A stretch of 64,000 bases of DNA from Methanofollis sp. UBA420 (GCF_002498315.1 NZ_DAGX01000005.1:95858-159857); one strand, 5' to 3'. Shown: positions 42,025 to 50,810, counted from the stretch's first letter. The notes: generated by a model not told the origin, from the letters alone. Made by a program: numbers and translations.

Positions 42025-43155
42025 TCATGCGGATTGTGCCCTCTCAGCAAGATCTGCGAGGACGCGCGCCCGGGCCTTCGCCATGTCTGTGTGCCCGACC
42101 GCCTGCCCGTGCCGCATGACCGGTTTGAGGAGCGGTACCGCCCCTTCGGGTGCGTGCGCGCCCGTCGGCAGGATCACCCTGGCGCCGCCGGGGAGGAGGT
42201 AGACCTGCTTGACCCCGCTCCACTTCCCGCGTTTCGCGCAACTCTTCCCCTCGATCTCGACAATGTCCAGGGAGAAGTCGATCACCGGCGCATTGGCGAT
42301 CGCCCCGCCGACACCGAAGGCGTCCACCAGGTCGCGGTAGGCGCGGATGTCCTCCCGGGTGACCCCACCGGAGAGGAAGATGCCGACGTCCTCGTGGACG
42401 TGACTGTCGAGTTCCCAGCGCACCTCTTCGAGGATCGCACGCATGTTCCCCCGGCGCGACCGCGGCGTGTCCAGGCGGACCGCCCCGGTAAACCCGAGTT
42501 CTGCCGCCTTCAGGCACTCCTCCTTCTCGTCGCCGAAGGTGTCGCAGAGCATCAGGCGCGGCACATCCGGGGCCGAGTGACGGTCGAAGGCGGTCCATGC
42601 TTCTTCGGGTGTGGCATGGCACATCACGAAGGCGTGCGGCATTGTCCCGACGATCGGCATACCTTCAGGTGCCGTGGTGTTCGAGACACCGTCGACACCG
42701 CCTATCCAGGCCGAGCGCTCGATCATCTGTGCGATCGCCGGGTGCTGCCGGCGCGACCCGAAGGAATAGACCTTACAGTCACCCGCCGCTTCCTTGACAT
42801 GGGCGGCGGCGGTGGCGATCCCCGAGGCGTGACAGAGGAAGCCGAGGAGGGCCGTCTCGTACCGCCCGAAGTCGCGGTACCGCCCGGTGATCCGCATCAC
42901 CGGTTCGCGCGGGAGAAACACACTCCCCTCAGGCATGGCTTCGACGTCCACCGGCACCCCTTCGAGGAGGGCGACGGCATCGTCAAGGCCGCAGAAGACC
43001 CCCCGGTCGTACGGCATCCCGACGGTTGTGACCTCCATCGTCACCAGCGGATTCTTCCCCTCCTTTGCAAGGACCTCCTCGCACCTGGCGAAGTAGATGT
43101 CCGTGCACTCCCCCCGGGCAATCGTGTCGTCATCGACGATATGGAATCTGCTCAT
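42025..43155 (-). CDS. pncB: Nicotinate phosphoribosyltransferase
   Basis: This NAD-salvage enzyme of about 376 residues joins nicotinate and PRPP. It begins MSRFHIVDDDTIARGECTDI, as in archaeal short NAPRTases, and has VYSFGSRRQHPAIAQMIERS (the R-R-x-H-P active site), IGGVDGVSNTTAPEGMPIVG, LMLCDTFGDEKEECLKAAEL, and VRLDTPRSRRGNMR (PRPP/phosphate contacts). ATG 43155 was chosen over the longer frame because it is the family N-terminus. It is divergent from the phosphorylase gene, the 112-base gap providing both promoters. Confidence 0.92.
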   Translation of the reverse strand: MSRFHIVDDDTIARGECTDIYFARCEEVLAKEGKNPLVTMEVTTVGMPYDRGVFCGLDDAVALLEGVPVDVEAMPEGSVFLPREPVMRITGRYRDFGRYETALLGFLCHASGIATAAAHVKEAAGDCKVYSFGSRRQHPAIAQMIERSAWIGGVDGVSNTTAPEGMPIVGTMPHAFVMCHATPEEAWTAFDRHSAPDVPRLMLCDTFGDEKEECLKAAELGFTGAVRLDTPRSRRGNMRAILEEVRWELDSHVHEDVGIFLSGGVTREDIRAYRDLVDAFGVGGAIANAPVIDFSLDIVEIEGKSCAKRGKWSGVKQVYLLPGGARVILPTGAHAPEGAVPLLKPVMRHGQAVGHTDMAKARARVLADLAERAQSA

Positions 43156-43267
43156 CTCTATCCCGGCATCAGCGTATGGCAGGACAAGGGTAAAAAGATG
43201 GGTTTTACTCCTCAGGGATCCCTCTATACATGATGGCAGGCATGCACACAGGGCGGAGGGGACAGTG

Positions 43268-43945
43268 ATGCTCGGGATCATCGGCGGCACCAGTCTTCTC
43301 TACTGCAACCTCCCGAGACTCGAAAAAAGGACTGTCTGGACACCATATGGCCCGGCAGAGGTGATGGCAGGGGATATCGCCATCATGCTCCGCCACCAGG
43401 GGGGGAGGCCGCCGCACCGGATCAACTACCGGGCAGAGGCCGCGGCTCTTGCACTCTCCGGCGTGGACAGGATCGTCTCTTTCGGCTCGGTCGGTTCCCT
43501 GAAGGCGGAGATCCCGCCCGGGACAGTGGTTATTCCGACAGACTACCTCAGCCTCACCGATATCCCGTCCTTCCATGATCATGCCATCGAGCATGTGATG
43601 CCTGCCCTCGACGAGGGCCTTGTCCGGAAACTTTCGGAGGCCATTCCCACGGCGCAGGTCGGCGGAGTGTACGCCCAGACGCGGGGGCCACGGATCGAGA
43701 CAGTGGCGGAGGTGCGCGGCCTTGCAAAGGTCGCCGACGTCGTCGGCATGACGGTCGCAAGCGAGGCGACCCTGGCACGAGAACTCGGCATCCCGGTCGC
43801 CGCTGTCTGCACCGTGGACAACTATGCGAATGGATTATCTGACGAGGTGCTGACCTACGAACACATCCTCGCCACCTCGAAGAAATACGCGCACAGGACC
43901 GAGGATCTGGTCGAATCGATTGTGCGGGTTTGTGGAAGTGACTGA
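43268..43945 (+). CDS. Methylthioinosine/methylthioadenosine phosphorylase family
   Basis: 225 residues of the PNP/MTA phosphorylase superfamily: MLGIIGGTSLLYC at the start (phosphate loop G-G-T-S), MLRHQGGRPPHRINYRAEAA (base-binding and ribose contacts, R-H-x-x-x-x-P-P-H-x-I-N), VYAQTRGPRIETVAEVRGLA, and VGMTVASEATLARELGIPVA (M-T/S-x-x-x-E). In Methanocaldococcus a homologue uses methylthioinosine. The next gene, two bases on, is a deoxyadenosine deaminase, so together they would convert adenosyl by-products of SAM enzymes into inosine forms and then cleave them. ATG 43268 has GGAGGGG nearby. Confidence 0.87.
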   Translation: MLGIIGGTSLLYCNLPRLEKRTVWTPYGPAEVMAGDIAIMLRHQGGRPPHRINYRAEAAALALSGVDRIVSFGSVGSLKAEIPPGTVVIPTDYLSLTDIPSFHDHAIEHVMPALDEGLVRKLSEAIPTAQVGGVYAQTRGPRIETVAEVRGLAKVADVVGMTVASEATLARELGIPVAAVCTVDNYANGLSDEVLTYEHILATSKKYAHRTEDLVESIVRVCGSD

Positions 43946-43947
43946 TT

Positions 43948-45237
43948 ATGACTGGTACTGAGAGAAGCGTGCTCATCAGGGATGTTGAGCTGAACGGAAC
44001 GCGGGTGAATATCAGGGTCGAGAACGGGCGTTTCGCCGCGATCGGGGAGAAGGCCGGCGGCGATGCCGACAGGATCGTCGACGGCGGCGGTGCGGTCGCC
44101 CTGCCAGGGCTGTACAACACCCACACTCATGCAGCGATGACCCTGCTACGCGGCTATGCCGACGACATGCCCCTCCAGCAGTGGCTGTCCGAGAAGATCT
44201 GGCCCCTTGAGGCGCACCTGACAGATGATGACGTGTACTGGGGAACGAAGCTCGCCTGCCTGGAGATGATCCGGTCGGGGACTGTCGGCTTCAATGACAT
44301 GTACTTCTTCATGGAGGAAGCGGCCCGCGCCGTGGACGAGATGGGCATGAAGGCCCAGCTTTCATATGGGTTCATCGACCTCTTCGACGAGGAGAAGAGA
44401 GAGAAGGAGATCCACGCGACGGAGAAACTCATCGCCCGGATCAAGGGGATGAACAACCCGCGGATCAGGGCGGCCGTCGGCCCTCATTCGGTGTACACTG
44501 TCTCCGAGGAGGGACTGCACTGGTGCGCTGAGTTCTCCCGGCAGCAGAACGTCGGTCTCCACGTCCACCTTGCCGAGACCGAGCAGGAGGTGCATGACTG
44601 TGTCGAGAAGACCGGCATGCGCCCGGCGGCCTTGCTGGACAGGTGCGGCTGCCTGACACCCCGCACGGTCGCGGCCCACTGCTGCTGGCTCGACTCGGAC
44701 GACTGTACCCTTCTTGGCGACCGCGGCGTCTTCGCCTCCCACAATCCGACAAGCAACATGAAGCTTGCCGTCCACCGCGCGATGCCGTACGAGTGGCTGA
44801 AGGCGCGGGGCGCCGGTGTCTGTCTGGGCACAGACGGCTGCGCCTCGAACAACAACCTCGACATGTTCGAGGAGATGAAATTCGCCGCCCTGCTCCAGAA
44901 GTTCTACTGGAACTCGCAGACCCTCCTCCCGGCGTCCGAGGCCTTCCAGATGGCGACGGCGAACGGTGCCGCGGCTCTGGGTTTCGAGGGCGGTGTCATC
45001 GCCGAGGGCGCGCCGGCAGACCTCGTCCTCCTCGACCGCCGTGCGGTTTCCAACACTCCCCTGTACAACCCTGTCTCGAACGCGGTCTATGCCTGCTCCG
45101 GCGCCGCAGTGACGACGGTGCTCTGCAATGGCCGGGTGCTCATGGAGGACCACCGCATCCCCGGCGAGGCCGAGATCATCAATGGTGCGCAGAAGGCGGC
45201 AGAAGGGCTGATCGCCCGGAAGCAGGCCGAAGAATAA
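43948..45237 (+). CDS. dadD: 5'-deoxyadenosine deaminase (amidohydrolase)
   Basis: 429 residues of the amidohydrolase superfamily. PGLYNTHTHAAMTLLRGYAD holds the metal-binding H-x-H (His59, His61), VGLHVHLAETEQEV the third His, VAAHCCWLDSDD the fourth and LGTDGCASNNNLDMFEEM the catalytic Asp. SAM-using enzymes release 5'-deoxyadenosine and methylthioadenosine; DadD deaminates both, with also S-adenosylhomocysteine and adenosine. The neighbouring phosphorylase (two bases upstream) fits the same salvage route. The ATG at 43948 follows the previous stop immediately. Poly-T after the TAA (45239-45246) should end the transcript. Confidence 0.93.
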   Translation: MTGTERSVLIRDVELNGTRVNIRVENGRFAAIGEKAGGDADRIVDGGGAVALPGLYNTHTHAAMTLLRGYADDMPLQQWLSEKIWPLEAHLTDDDVYWGTKLACLEMIRSGTVGFNDMYFFMEEAARAVDEMGMKAQLSYGFIDLFDEEKREKEIHATEKLIARIKGMNNPRIRAAVGPHSVYTVSEEGLHWCAEFSRQQNVGLHVHLAETEQEVHDCVEKTGMRPAALLDRCGCLTPRTVAAHCCWLDSDDCTLLGDRGVFASHNPTSNMKLAVHRAMPYEWLKARGAGVCLGTDGCASNNNLDMFEEMKFAALLQKFYWNSQTLLPASEAFQMATANGAAALGFEGGVIAEGAPADLVLLDRRAVSNTPLYNPVSNAVYACSGAAVTTVLCNGRVLMEDHRIPGEAEIINGAQKAAEGLIARKQAEE

Positions 45238-45253
45238 TCTTTTTTTGTGTGGG

Positions 45254-45640
45254 ATGCTCTCCATTGAACAACTGAAACAGCATGCACAGAATGTGAAAGT
45301 TGATGTGTACGCACTGTATCTCGCCCGTGGAGACCCACGCATCCCCTGGTATGCGAAGGGAGTTCTGGTGCTGACCGTCACATATGCATTGAGCCCGATT
45401 GATCTGGTCCCTGATTTCATTCCTGTCCTTGGTTATCTGGACGACCTGATCCTCGTCCCGGCCGGGATCGCATGTGCAGTCCGACTGATGCCGCCCGATG
45501 TGCTTGAAGAGTATAGAGAACGTGCGAAAACCGAAGACAGGTCGGCGCATATTCACGGATGGACCGGGCTCATTATCGTCGTACTCATCTGGCTGTTCGT
45601 ACTCTCTGTCGTGCTGATACTGGTCGTCCGGGCCATGTAA
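45254..45640 (+). CDS. YkvA/DUF1232 family membrane protein
   Basis: 128 residues. The core is the DUF1232 signature PWYAKGVLVLTVTYALSPID, then LVPDFIPVLGYLDDLILVPA. A last membrane helix follows (WTGLIIVVLIWLFVLSVVLI). The family is common in bacteria and some archaea, and its role is unknown. ATG 45254 is used in preference to earlier TTG/GTG codons in the T-rich terminator of dadD. Confidence 0.9.
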   Translation: MLSIEQLKQHAQNVKVDVYALYLARGDPRIPWYAKGVLVLTVTYALSPIDLVPDFIPVLGYLDDLILVPAGIACAVRLMPPDVLEEYRERAKTEDRSAHIHGWTGLIIVVLIWLFVLSVVLILVVRAM

Positions 45641-45653
45641 ATTTCCCTCACTC

Positions 45654-46598
45654 TTACTCCCCGAAGACGATCCCGCGCAGCATCCCTTGCGTCTCCTCGG
45701 GCGTGCCGGTCGTGTTGACGACATAGACCCGCGCCGCCCCCAGCAGCGCTGCAAAGAACCGTCTCCGGAGATTTTCCTTGAAGGGCGTCCTGACAAGGAG
45801 GTGGGGGTTGTAGTAGCCCGCAGCCGCGAGCACGTCGAGGGCGGTGCCGGGACTGCAGGCCGTGACCGTCTGCGCCTCTCCGGGATCGCGGTGGAGGAGG
45901 ACGACCGTTCGGATCGTGGTCATCGGGAGGATGCGCCCCTTCCCCACGACAGACCGCAGGTCCACGACGGCGCGGCCCTCAGTGTCGAAATCGGCGCGGG
46001 CGACGAGGTCGGTATATTCCGGCCAGATGGTGGCGAGATCTGCCCGGATGTAGAAGTTCTTCTCAGAACCGTAGGCGAAGACCTCGTCCCCGAAGATGCG
46101 GGCGAAGGACCAGTCGTCGGCGACCACCCGCACCCGCGGGTCGCGGAGCAAGCCGTACGTCTGGGTGGTCTTGCCCGCGCCCGACGCCCCGAGGATACAG
46201 CACCCCCGGCCGTCGGCGTCGATGCAGGCGCCGTGGATGGAGGCGATCCCGTGCTCGTCCTCCAGGGTGTCGCCTGCCACAGAGAGGGCAAGGGACTTCA
46301 CCCAGCCATAGTAGGTGACATTGAGGAGGAACGCCGTTCTCGTCGCCGGGTCATAGAAGACCGTGTCTTTCGAGGCCGCCGGATCGCGGAGGACATAAAG
46401 GCGACCGTGAGAGCGGATCGACTGGGAGATGAAGAAGAAATTCTCCTCCCAGCGCTCCTTGACACTGCGGTCGCCGGTGAGAAGTTTGATACAGCAGCCG
46501 TAGATGTCGGACTTGATCTCGTACCTGACCTGTGCGGCATACCGTGCCGCCAGATCTTCCTTCTCCTCGATGGAGATCAGCCTGAGGGTGTAGGGCAT
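45654..46598 (-). CDS. HPr-kinase-like P-loop protein
   Basis: 314 residues. The central P-loop GASGAGKTT (136-144) is preceded by IHGACIDADGRGCCILGASG, the strand order of HPr kinase/phosphorylase, and followed by VRVVADDWSFARIFGDEVFA with the acidic pair of that family. An N-terminal domain of about 110 residues and a long C-terminal region (to RGIVFGE) have no clear match. Archaea lack the PTS and HPr, so the kinase must act on another small molecule or protein. The start at ATG 46598 is clear. It is convergent with the YkvA gene; the ends are 13 bases apart. Confidence 0.83.
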   Translation of the reverse strand: MPYTLRLISIEEKEDLAARYAAQVRYEIKSDIYGCCIKLLTGDRSVKERWEENFFFISQSIRSHGRLYVLRDPAASKDTVFYDPATRTAFLLNVTYYGWVKSLALSVAGDTLEDEHGIASIHGACIDADGRGCCILGASGAGKTTQTYGLLRDPRVRVVADDWSFARIFGDEVFAYGSEKNFYIRADLATIWPEYTDLVARADFDTEGRAVVDLRSVVGKGRILPMTTIRTVVLLHRDPGEAQTVTACSPGTALDVLAAAGYYNPHLLVRTPFKENLRRRFFAALLGAARVYVVNTTGTPEETQGMLRGIVFGE

Positions 46599-46693
46599 GC
46601 ATTCGGGTGGTGCGGCATCAGGTTAAAGGTTCTCTTCCCTTTTTTGCACGGGAAAATAGGTGGTTTAGAGGGACAGGGCGGCCCTGTCGATCT

Positions 46694-47068
46694 TCAGGCT
46701 GCGAGCAGTGCCCTTTTTTTGATGATATTTTGTTCTTTCACCGCCTCGACGATGTACGTGCACGCCTCAAAGGCCACGTCCCTCTCCGGTGCGCCCGCGG
46801 CCACCAGAAGGACCACGTCACCGACAGTGACCTCGCCGATCCTATGCACGACATCTGCACAACTCAGCCCGAAACGCCTGACCGCCTCTTCCCGGATCGA
46901 TTCCAGACTCTTCGTCGCCTGCTCGACATCCGCCTCGATCGAAAGCCCGGTGGCGCCCTCCTCGGCCCGTACCCGGCCGACATAGGTGACGACCGAGCCT
47001 GCCAGAGCAGCGCTCGATGCCCTCATCGGTACACTGGTGTCGATCTCGCTGCGTGTGATCCCGACCAT
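46694..47068 (-). CDS. moaE: Molybdopterin synthase catalytic subunit MoaE
   Basis: 124 residues. VVTYVGRVRAEEGATGLSIE begins the domain, VVHRIGEVTVGDVVLLVAAG is the central core, FEACTYIVEAVKEQNIIKKR carries the catalytic lysine region. MoaE transfers sulfur with MoaD to make molybdopterin, which methanogens need for formylmethanofuran dehydrogenase. It is shorter than the bacterial form and the W of the usual IWK-E ending is absent (IIKKRALLAA), a variant seen in archaea. It stands alone; MoaD is not near. Confidence 0.88.
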   Translation of the reverse strand: MVGITRSEIDTSVPMRASSAALAGSVVTYVGRVRAEEGATGLSIEADVEQATKSLESIREEAVRRFGLSCADVVHRIGEVTVGDVVLLVAAGAPERDVAFEACTYIVEAVKEQNIIKKRALLAA

Positions 47069-47205
47069 AATATCTCCTCCATCCCCCTGTGGGACATCTG
47101 CCCCAGGGAGTCAGGAGTCATTACCGGAAGCAGTACATAAAAATGATCTCCTTGACGCCTGCCGGATGTCGGCCCGGCCGTCTGAAAAAAAGGGATGCCG
47201 ATCTC

Positions 47206-48906
47206 TCAGGCAGTCTGGATCTTCGAGGCCCCTTCGAGTCCGAGTTCGGGGATCGCCATCTCGCGCATCTTGAACTTCTGGATCTTGCCGGTGACAGACA
47301 TCGGGAAACTGTCCACGAACTTGTAGTACCGCGGGATCTTGAAGCGGGCGATCTGGCCGGTGCAGAACTCGACGATCTCCTCCTTCGTGAGGGCCTGCCC
47401 GTTCTTCGGCTTCACCCAGGCCATCAGTTCCTCGCCGTACTTCTCGTCGGGCACGCCGATCACATAGGCGTCGGCAATCTTTGGGTGGTGGTGGAGGAAC
47501 TCCTCGATCTCCCGCGGGTAGATGTTCTCGCCGCCCCGGATCACCATCTCCTTCAGGCGCCCTGACATCTTCACGTACCCCTCCTCGTCCATCACGCCGA
47601 GGTCGCCGGTGTGAAGCCAGCCGTTCTGGTCCAGAGTTGCGCGGGTGGCCGAGGGATTGTTGTAATAGCACTTCATCGCCATATAACCGCGGGCGCAGAT
47701 CTCGCCGATCTCGCCCTGGGGGACGATCCTCTTTGTGCTCGGGTCGATGATCTTGATCTCGGTATGCGGGAATGGCCTGCCGACAGTCGTGACCCTGCGC
47801 TCCAGGGGGTCGTTCACCGTCGTCATGGTGATGCCGGGCGAGAGTTCAGTCTGCCCGTAGACGATGACGATGTCCCGCATATTCATGAGGCTGTTGACCT
47901 GCTTCATCACCTCGATCGGGCAGGGGGAACCGGCCATGATCCCGGTGCGCAGGGTGGAATAATCGTATTTTGCAAAGTCAGGGTGGGAGAGTTCGGCAAT
48001 GAACATCGTCGGCACGCCGTGGACGGCGGTGCACCGCTCGTTCTGGATCGTCTTCAGGACAGCCTCGGCATTGAAGACCGGGGCGGGGATGACCATCGTC
48101 GTGCCGTGAGTGACCGAGGCCATGTTCGAGAGGACCATGCCGAAGCAGTGATAGAAGGGCACAGGGATGCAGAGGCGGTCCTTCTCGGTGAACTTCATCC
48201 CCTCGCCGATGATGTAGCCGTTGTTCATGACGCCGTGGTGAGTGAGGACGACGCCCTTCGGGAAACCGGTCGTCCCGCTCGTGTACTGGATGTTGATGGC
48301 GTCGTCGAAGTTGAGGGTCTCCTCGCGCTCCTCCAGTTCGTCGGGGCTGATCGCCTCCCCTTTCTGGAGCACCTCGTCCCAGGAGAACATGCCGTTGTAC
48401 GGGATGTCGCCCATGAAGATGATGTTTCTCAGGAAGGGAAACTTCTCCGAGGAAACTCTGCCGGGCCGCGCCTCGATCGCCTCGGGGCAGGCCTCGTAGA
48501 CCATGCCGACATAGTCGGAGGTCTTGAAGCGCCCCTGCACAATGAGGGTCGAGACTTCTGCCTGCTTCAGCGCGTATTCGAGTTCGAAGACACGGTAGTC
48601 GGGGTTGATGTTTACCAGAATGGCGCCGATCTTTGCGGTCGCGAACTGGGTCAGCGTCCACTCCGCGTAGTTCATCGCCCAGATCGCAACCCTGTCCCCG
48701 CGCTCGACACCGAGTGCCATAAGACCACGTGCAAGAGAGTTTACCTGAAGAAGGAACTCCCTGTATGTCCAGCGGATGTTCTGGTGCACCGATACCAGGG
48801 CCTCGTTGTCCGGGTACTGGGTGGCAATCCGGTTCAGCATGGCGCCGATGGTCTCCCCCATCAGCGACATTGCCGAGTGTCCGCATGCATAACTGCCCGT
48901 AGCCAT
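47206..48906 (-). CDS. AMP-forming acyl-CoA synthetase
   Basis: This 566-residue member of the ANL adenylating superfamily is related to FadD and acetyl-CoA synthetases. Motifs: INIQYTSGTTGFPKGVVLTH (A3, ATP loop), IVIYGQTELSPGI (A5), GWLHTGDLGVMDEEGYVKMS (A7), GRLKEMVIRGGENIYPREIE (A8) and FPMSVTGKIQKFKMREM (A10 with the catalytic lysine). The Cys-rich acceptor is unknown; short to medium-chain acyl groups are likely. ATG 48906 is used because the upstream frame overlaps tRNA-Trp. It faces tRNA-Trp, with about 100 bases between. Confidence 0.9.
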   Translation of the reverse strand: MATGSYACGHSAMSLMGETIGAMLNRIATQYPDNEALVSVHQNIRWTYREFLLQVNSLARGLMALGVERGDRVAIWAMNYAEWTLTQFATAKIGAILVNINPDYRVFELEYALKQAEVSTLIVQGRFKTSDYVGMVYEACPEAIEARPGRVSSEKFPFLRNIIFMGDIPYNGMFSWDEVLQKGEAISPDELEEREETLNFDDAINIQYTSGTTGFPKGVVLTHHGVMNNGYIIGEGMKFTEKDRLCIPVPFYHCFGMVLSNMASVTHGTTMVIPAPVFNAEAVLKTIQNERCTAVHGVPTMFIAELSHPDFAKYDYSTLRTGIMAGSPCPIEVMKQVNSLMNMRDIVIVYGQTELSPGITMTTVNDPLERRVTTVGRPFPHTEIKIIDPSTKRIVPQGEIGEICARGYMAMKCYYNNPSATRATLDQNGWLHTGDLGVMDEEGYVKMSGRLKEMVIRGGENIYPREIEEFLHHHPKIADAYVIGVPDEKYGEELMAWVKPKNGQALTKEEIVEFCTGQIARFKIPRYYKFVDSFPMSVTGKIQKFKMREMAIPELGLEGASKIQTA

Positions 48907-49004
48907 ATTTTTCCCAGTACATGGGGGAGGGAGACAATATATGGTTAGTGTTCTTGAAACACAATTTTTAAATGAAGGGACTGTCGAATATATAGGATAC
49001 CCGT

Positions 49005-49175
49005 GGGGTCGTGGCCTAGTCCGGAATGGCGACGGGCTCCAGCGGTCTTTGCGTGTGATGAACAATGGGTCTACTGATGATGATGATGACCCGTTGGAGC
49101 ACTGATGCAACATTCGTGCTCCCCGCGCATGTCGGAGAGACCCGTCGATCGTGAGTTCAAATCTCACCGACCCCA
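49005..49175 (+). tRNA. tRNA-Trp (anticodon CCA) with 97-base intron
   Basis: Exon 1 is 49005-49042 and exon 2 is 49140-49175; the mature tRNA is 74 bases. Acceptor GGGGTCG pairs with CGACCCC, discriminator A; anticodon stem ACGGG/CCCGT surrounds C-T-C-C-A-G-A. The intron sits after position 37, the usual place in archaeal tRNA-Trp. It contains box C/D guide RNA motifs (see separate entry). GAATATATA lies just upstream as the TATA box. Confidence 0.93.
49043..49139 (+). ncRNA. tRNA-Trp intron that doubles as a box C/D guide RNA
   Basis: The intron has box C GTGATGA (49055-49061), D' CTGA (49074-49077), C' TGATGA repeats (49078-49088) and D CTGA (49102-49105). The guide before D, CCGTTGGAGCA, pairs with the exon segment GCTCCA; the fifth nucleotide upstream of D faces C34. 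The guide before D', AATGGGTCTA, pairs with AGACCCGT at the intron-exon 2 junction, with the fifth nucleotide facing C39. In Haloferax and Pyrococcus the same arrangement directs 2'-O-methylation of C34 and U39 in the pre-tRNA; here the second target is C39. Confidence 0.85.
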
Positions 49176-49626
49176 CGTTTTCTGATCCTGTTCAATGGTT
49201 CTATTCCTATTCTCTGCGATTCTTACGTGATACTGCCGTTTCCAAATGCCTGTACATCTTCATGACGGGAACGCCGGTGCCGCCACCTCGAAAAGAAACC
49301 GGGGTTCTGGTTGACCTTTGTGATCGAGGCGTACACGAGCACGGCGCCGTATTTTATTTTATGGCCGGCACCCGCAGAATGGAAGGACAGCGCGCAGATC
49401 TGGCAGGACAACCCGCAGGGCGCCCCGGCCGGGAAAGGCGCCCCGGGGGCTGCGGGTGGTCGACGTGCGGGTCAGGGACGATCATGACAGAGGCCACCTT
49501 TGCCGTCTCCGGGATCCCGGGTTTAGAGCCTCTTCATCTTTCGCCCTGGTCCTCCGTTCCCCTGGCGCCCGTCACTTTATGTATGAGTCCACCCTATCTT
49601 TATGCAGCATATTGAAGGGATTGTCC
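49176..49626. other. Intergenic region with a possible decayed ORF
   Basis: About 450 bases. No complete gene. One frame on the plus strand (about 49293-49420) reads like protein: GFWLTFVIEAYTSTAPYFIL, then WPAPAEWKDSAQIWQDNP. It has no start codon, its upstream part is interrupted by a stop, and it ends in a GC-rich low-complexity tail, so it could be a remnant. The promoter for fae-hps should be at about 49550-49610. Confidence 0.4.
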
Positions 49627-50808
49627 ATGTATCTTATAGGTGAAGCTCTTGTAGGAACCGGCGCGGAACTCGCGCACATCGACCTTGTCATGGGGGACAA
49701 GCAGGGTCCGGTCGGGATGGCCTTTGCGAACAGCATTTCTCAGCTTTCCGCAGGCCACACCCCGCTCCTTGCGGTCATCCGCCCGAACCTGCTCACCAAG
49801 CCCGTCACCCTCATCATCCCGAAGGTGACCCTGAAGACGGGCGAGCAGGTGAAAGAGATCTTCGGTCCGGCCCAGGCCGCCGTCGCGAAGGCTGTCGCCG
49901 ACTCTGTTGAGGAAGGTGTCTTCGAGGGTATCGACCTCGAGGAGACTGTCATCCTTGCATCGGTCTTCATTGCGCCCGAGGCAAAGGACTACAACAAGAT
50001 CTACCGCTCCAACTACGGCGCAACCAAGCTTGCGATCCGCCGCGCTCTCCAGAAGTTCCCTGACACCGAGACCCTTCTCTTCGAGAAGGACCGGGCCGCC
50101 CACGCGGTTATGGGCTTCAAGGTGCAGCGCCTCTGGAACCCGCCGTACCTCCAGGTCGCTATGGACCTCGTGGACATGAAGAGGGTCGAGGAAGTGCTCA
50201 CCGCCGTCCCTGAAAACGACCATGTGGTCTTCGAGGCAGGCACGCCCCTGATCAAGCAGTTCGGCCTCAATGTCCTCGGCGAGATCAGGAAGATCCGCCC
50301 GACCGCGTTCATCATCGCCGACCTCAAGACTCTCGACACCGGCAACCTCGAAGCACGGATGGCCTCAGACGCCGGCGCCGACGCCGTCGTCATCTCCGGC
50401 CTCGCGCCGAACGCCACCATCGAGAAGGCGATCGAAGAGACGAAGAAGACCGGCATCTACTCGGTCATCGACATGCTCAATGTCAAGGACCCGGTCGCCC
50501 TTATCGCCTCCCTGAAGGTCAAGCCCGACATCGTGGAACTCCACCGCGCCATCGACACCGAGGGGCAGGAATACTCCTGGGGCAACATCCCGGAGATCAA
50601 GAAGGCAGCGGGTGGCAAACTCCTTGTCGCCACCGCCGGCGGGGTCAGGGCGGAAGTCGTGCCGAAGGCAATTGCATCGGGTGCCGACATTCTTGTCGTT
50701 GGCCGTGCGATCACCGCAAGCAAGGACATCCGCCGGGCTTCCGAGGAGGTTCTCAGCAGGATGAACTCCGAGGAGATCGACCAGTTCCGCGTTATGACTG
50801 ATTTCTAA
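49627..50808 (+). CDS. fae-hps: Bifunctional formaldehyde-activating enzyme/3-hexulose-6-phosphate synthase
   Basis: 393 residues. Residues 1-160 are Fae: MYLIGEALVGTGAELAHIDL with the catalytic His17, VGMAFANSISQLSAGHTPLL and FIAPEAKDYNKIYRSNYGAT. The rest is Hps: VAMDLVDMKRVEEVLTAVPE, FIIADLKTLDTGNLEARMAS (D-x-K-T-x-D-x-G) and LVVATAGGVRAEVVPKAIAS-like ending. The fusion splits hexulose-6-phosphate to ribulose-5-phosphate and formaldehyde and attaches the latter to tetrahydromethanopterin. It gives pentoses to archaea without oxidative pentose phosphate enzymes. ATG 49627 gives the exact Fae N-terminus. A poly-T tract follows the stop. Confidence 0.95.
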   Translation: MYLIGEALVGTGAELAHIDLVMGDKQGPVGMAFANSISQLSAGHTPLLAVIRPNLLTKPVTLIIPKVTLKTGEQVKEIFGPAQAAVAKAVADSVEEGVFEGIDLEETVILASVFIAPEAKDYNKIYRSNYGATKLAIRRALQKFPDTETLLFEKDRAAHAVMGFKVQRLWNPPYLQVAMDLVDMKRVEEVLTAVPENDHVVFEAGTPLIKQFGLNVLGEIRKIRPTAFIIADLKTLDTGNLEARMASDAGADAVVISGLAPNATIEKAIEETKKTGIYSVIDMLNVKDPVALIASLKVKPDIVELHRAIDTEGQEYSWGNIPEIKKAAGGKLLVATAGGVRAEVVPKAIASGADILVVGRAITASKDIRRASEEVLSRMNSEEIDQFRVMTDF

Positions 50809-50810
50809 AT

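Noticed and set aside
49005..49175. Start of the acyl-CoA synthetase extended to 49176 on the minus strand
   Set aside because: The extension lies on the opposite strand of a complete tRNA-Trp and lacks homology; ATG 48906 begins the real enzyme.
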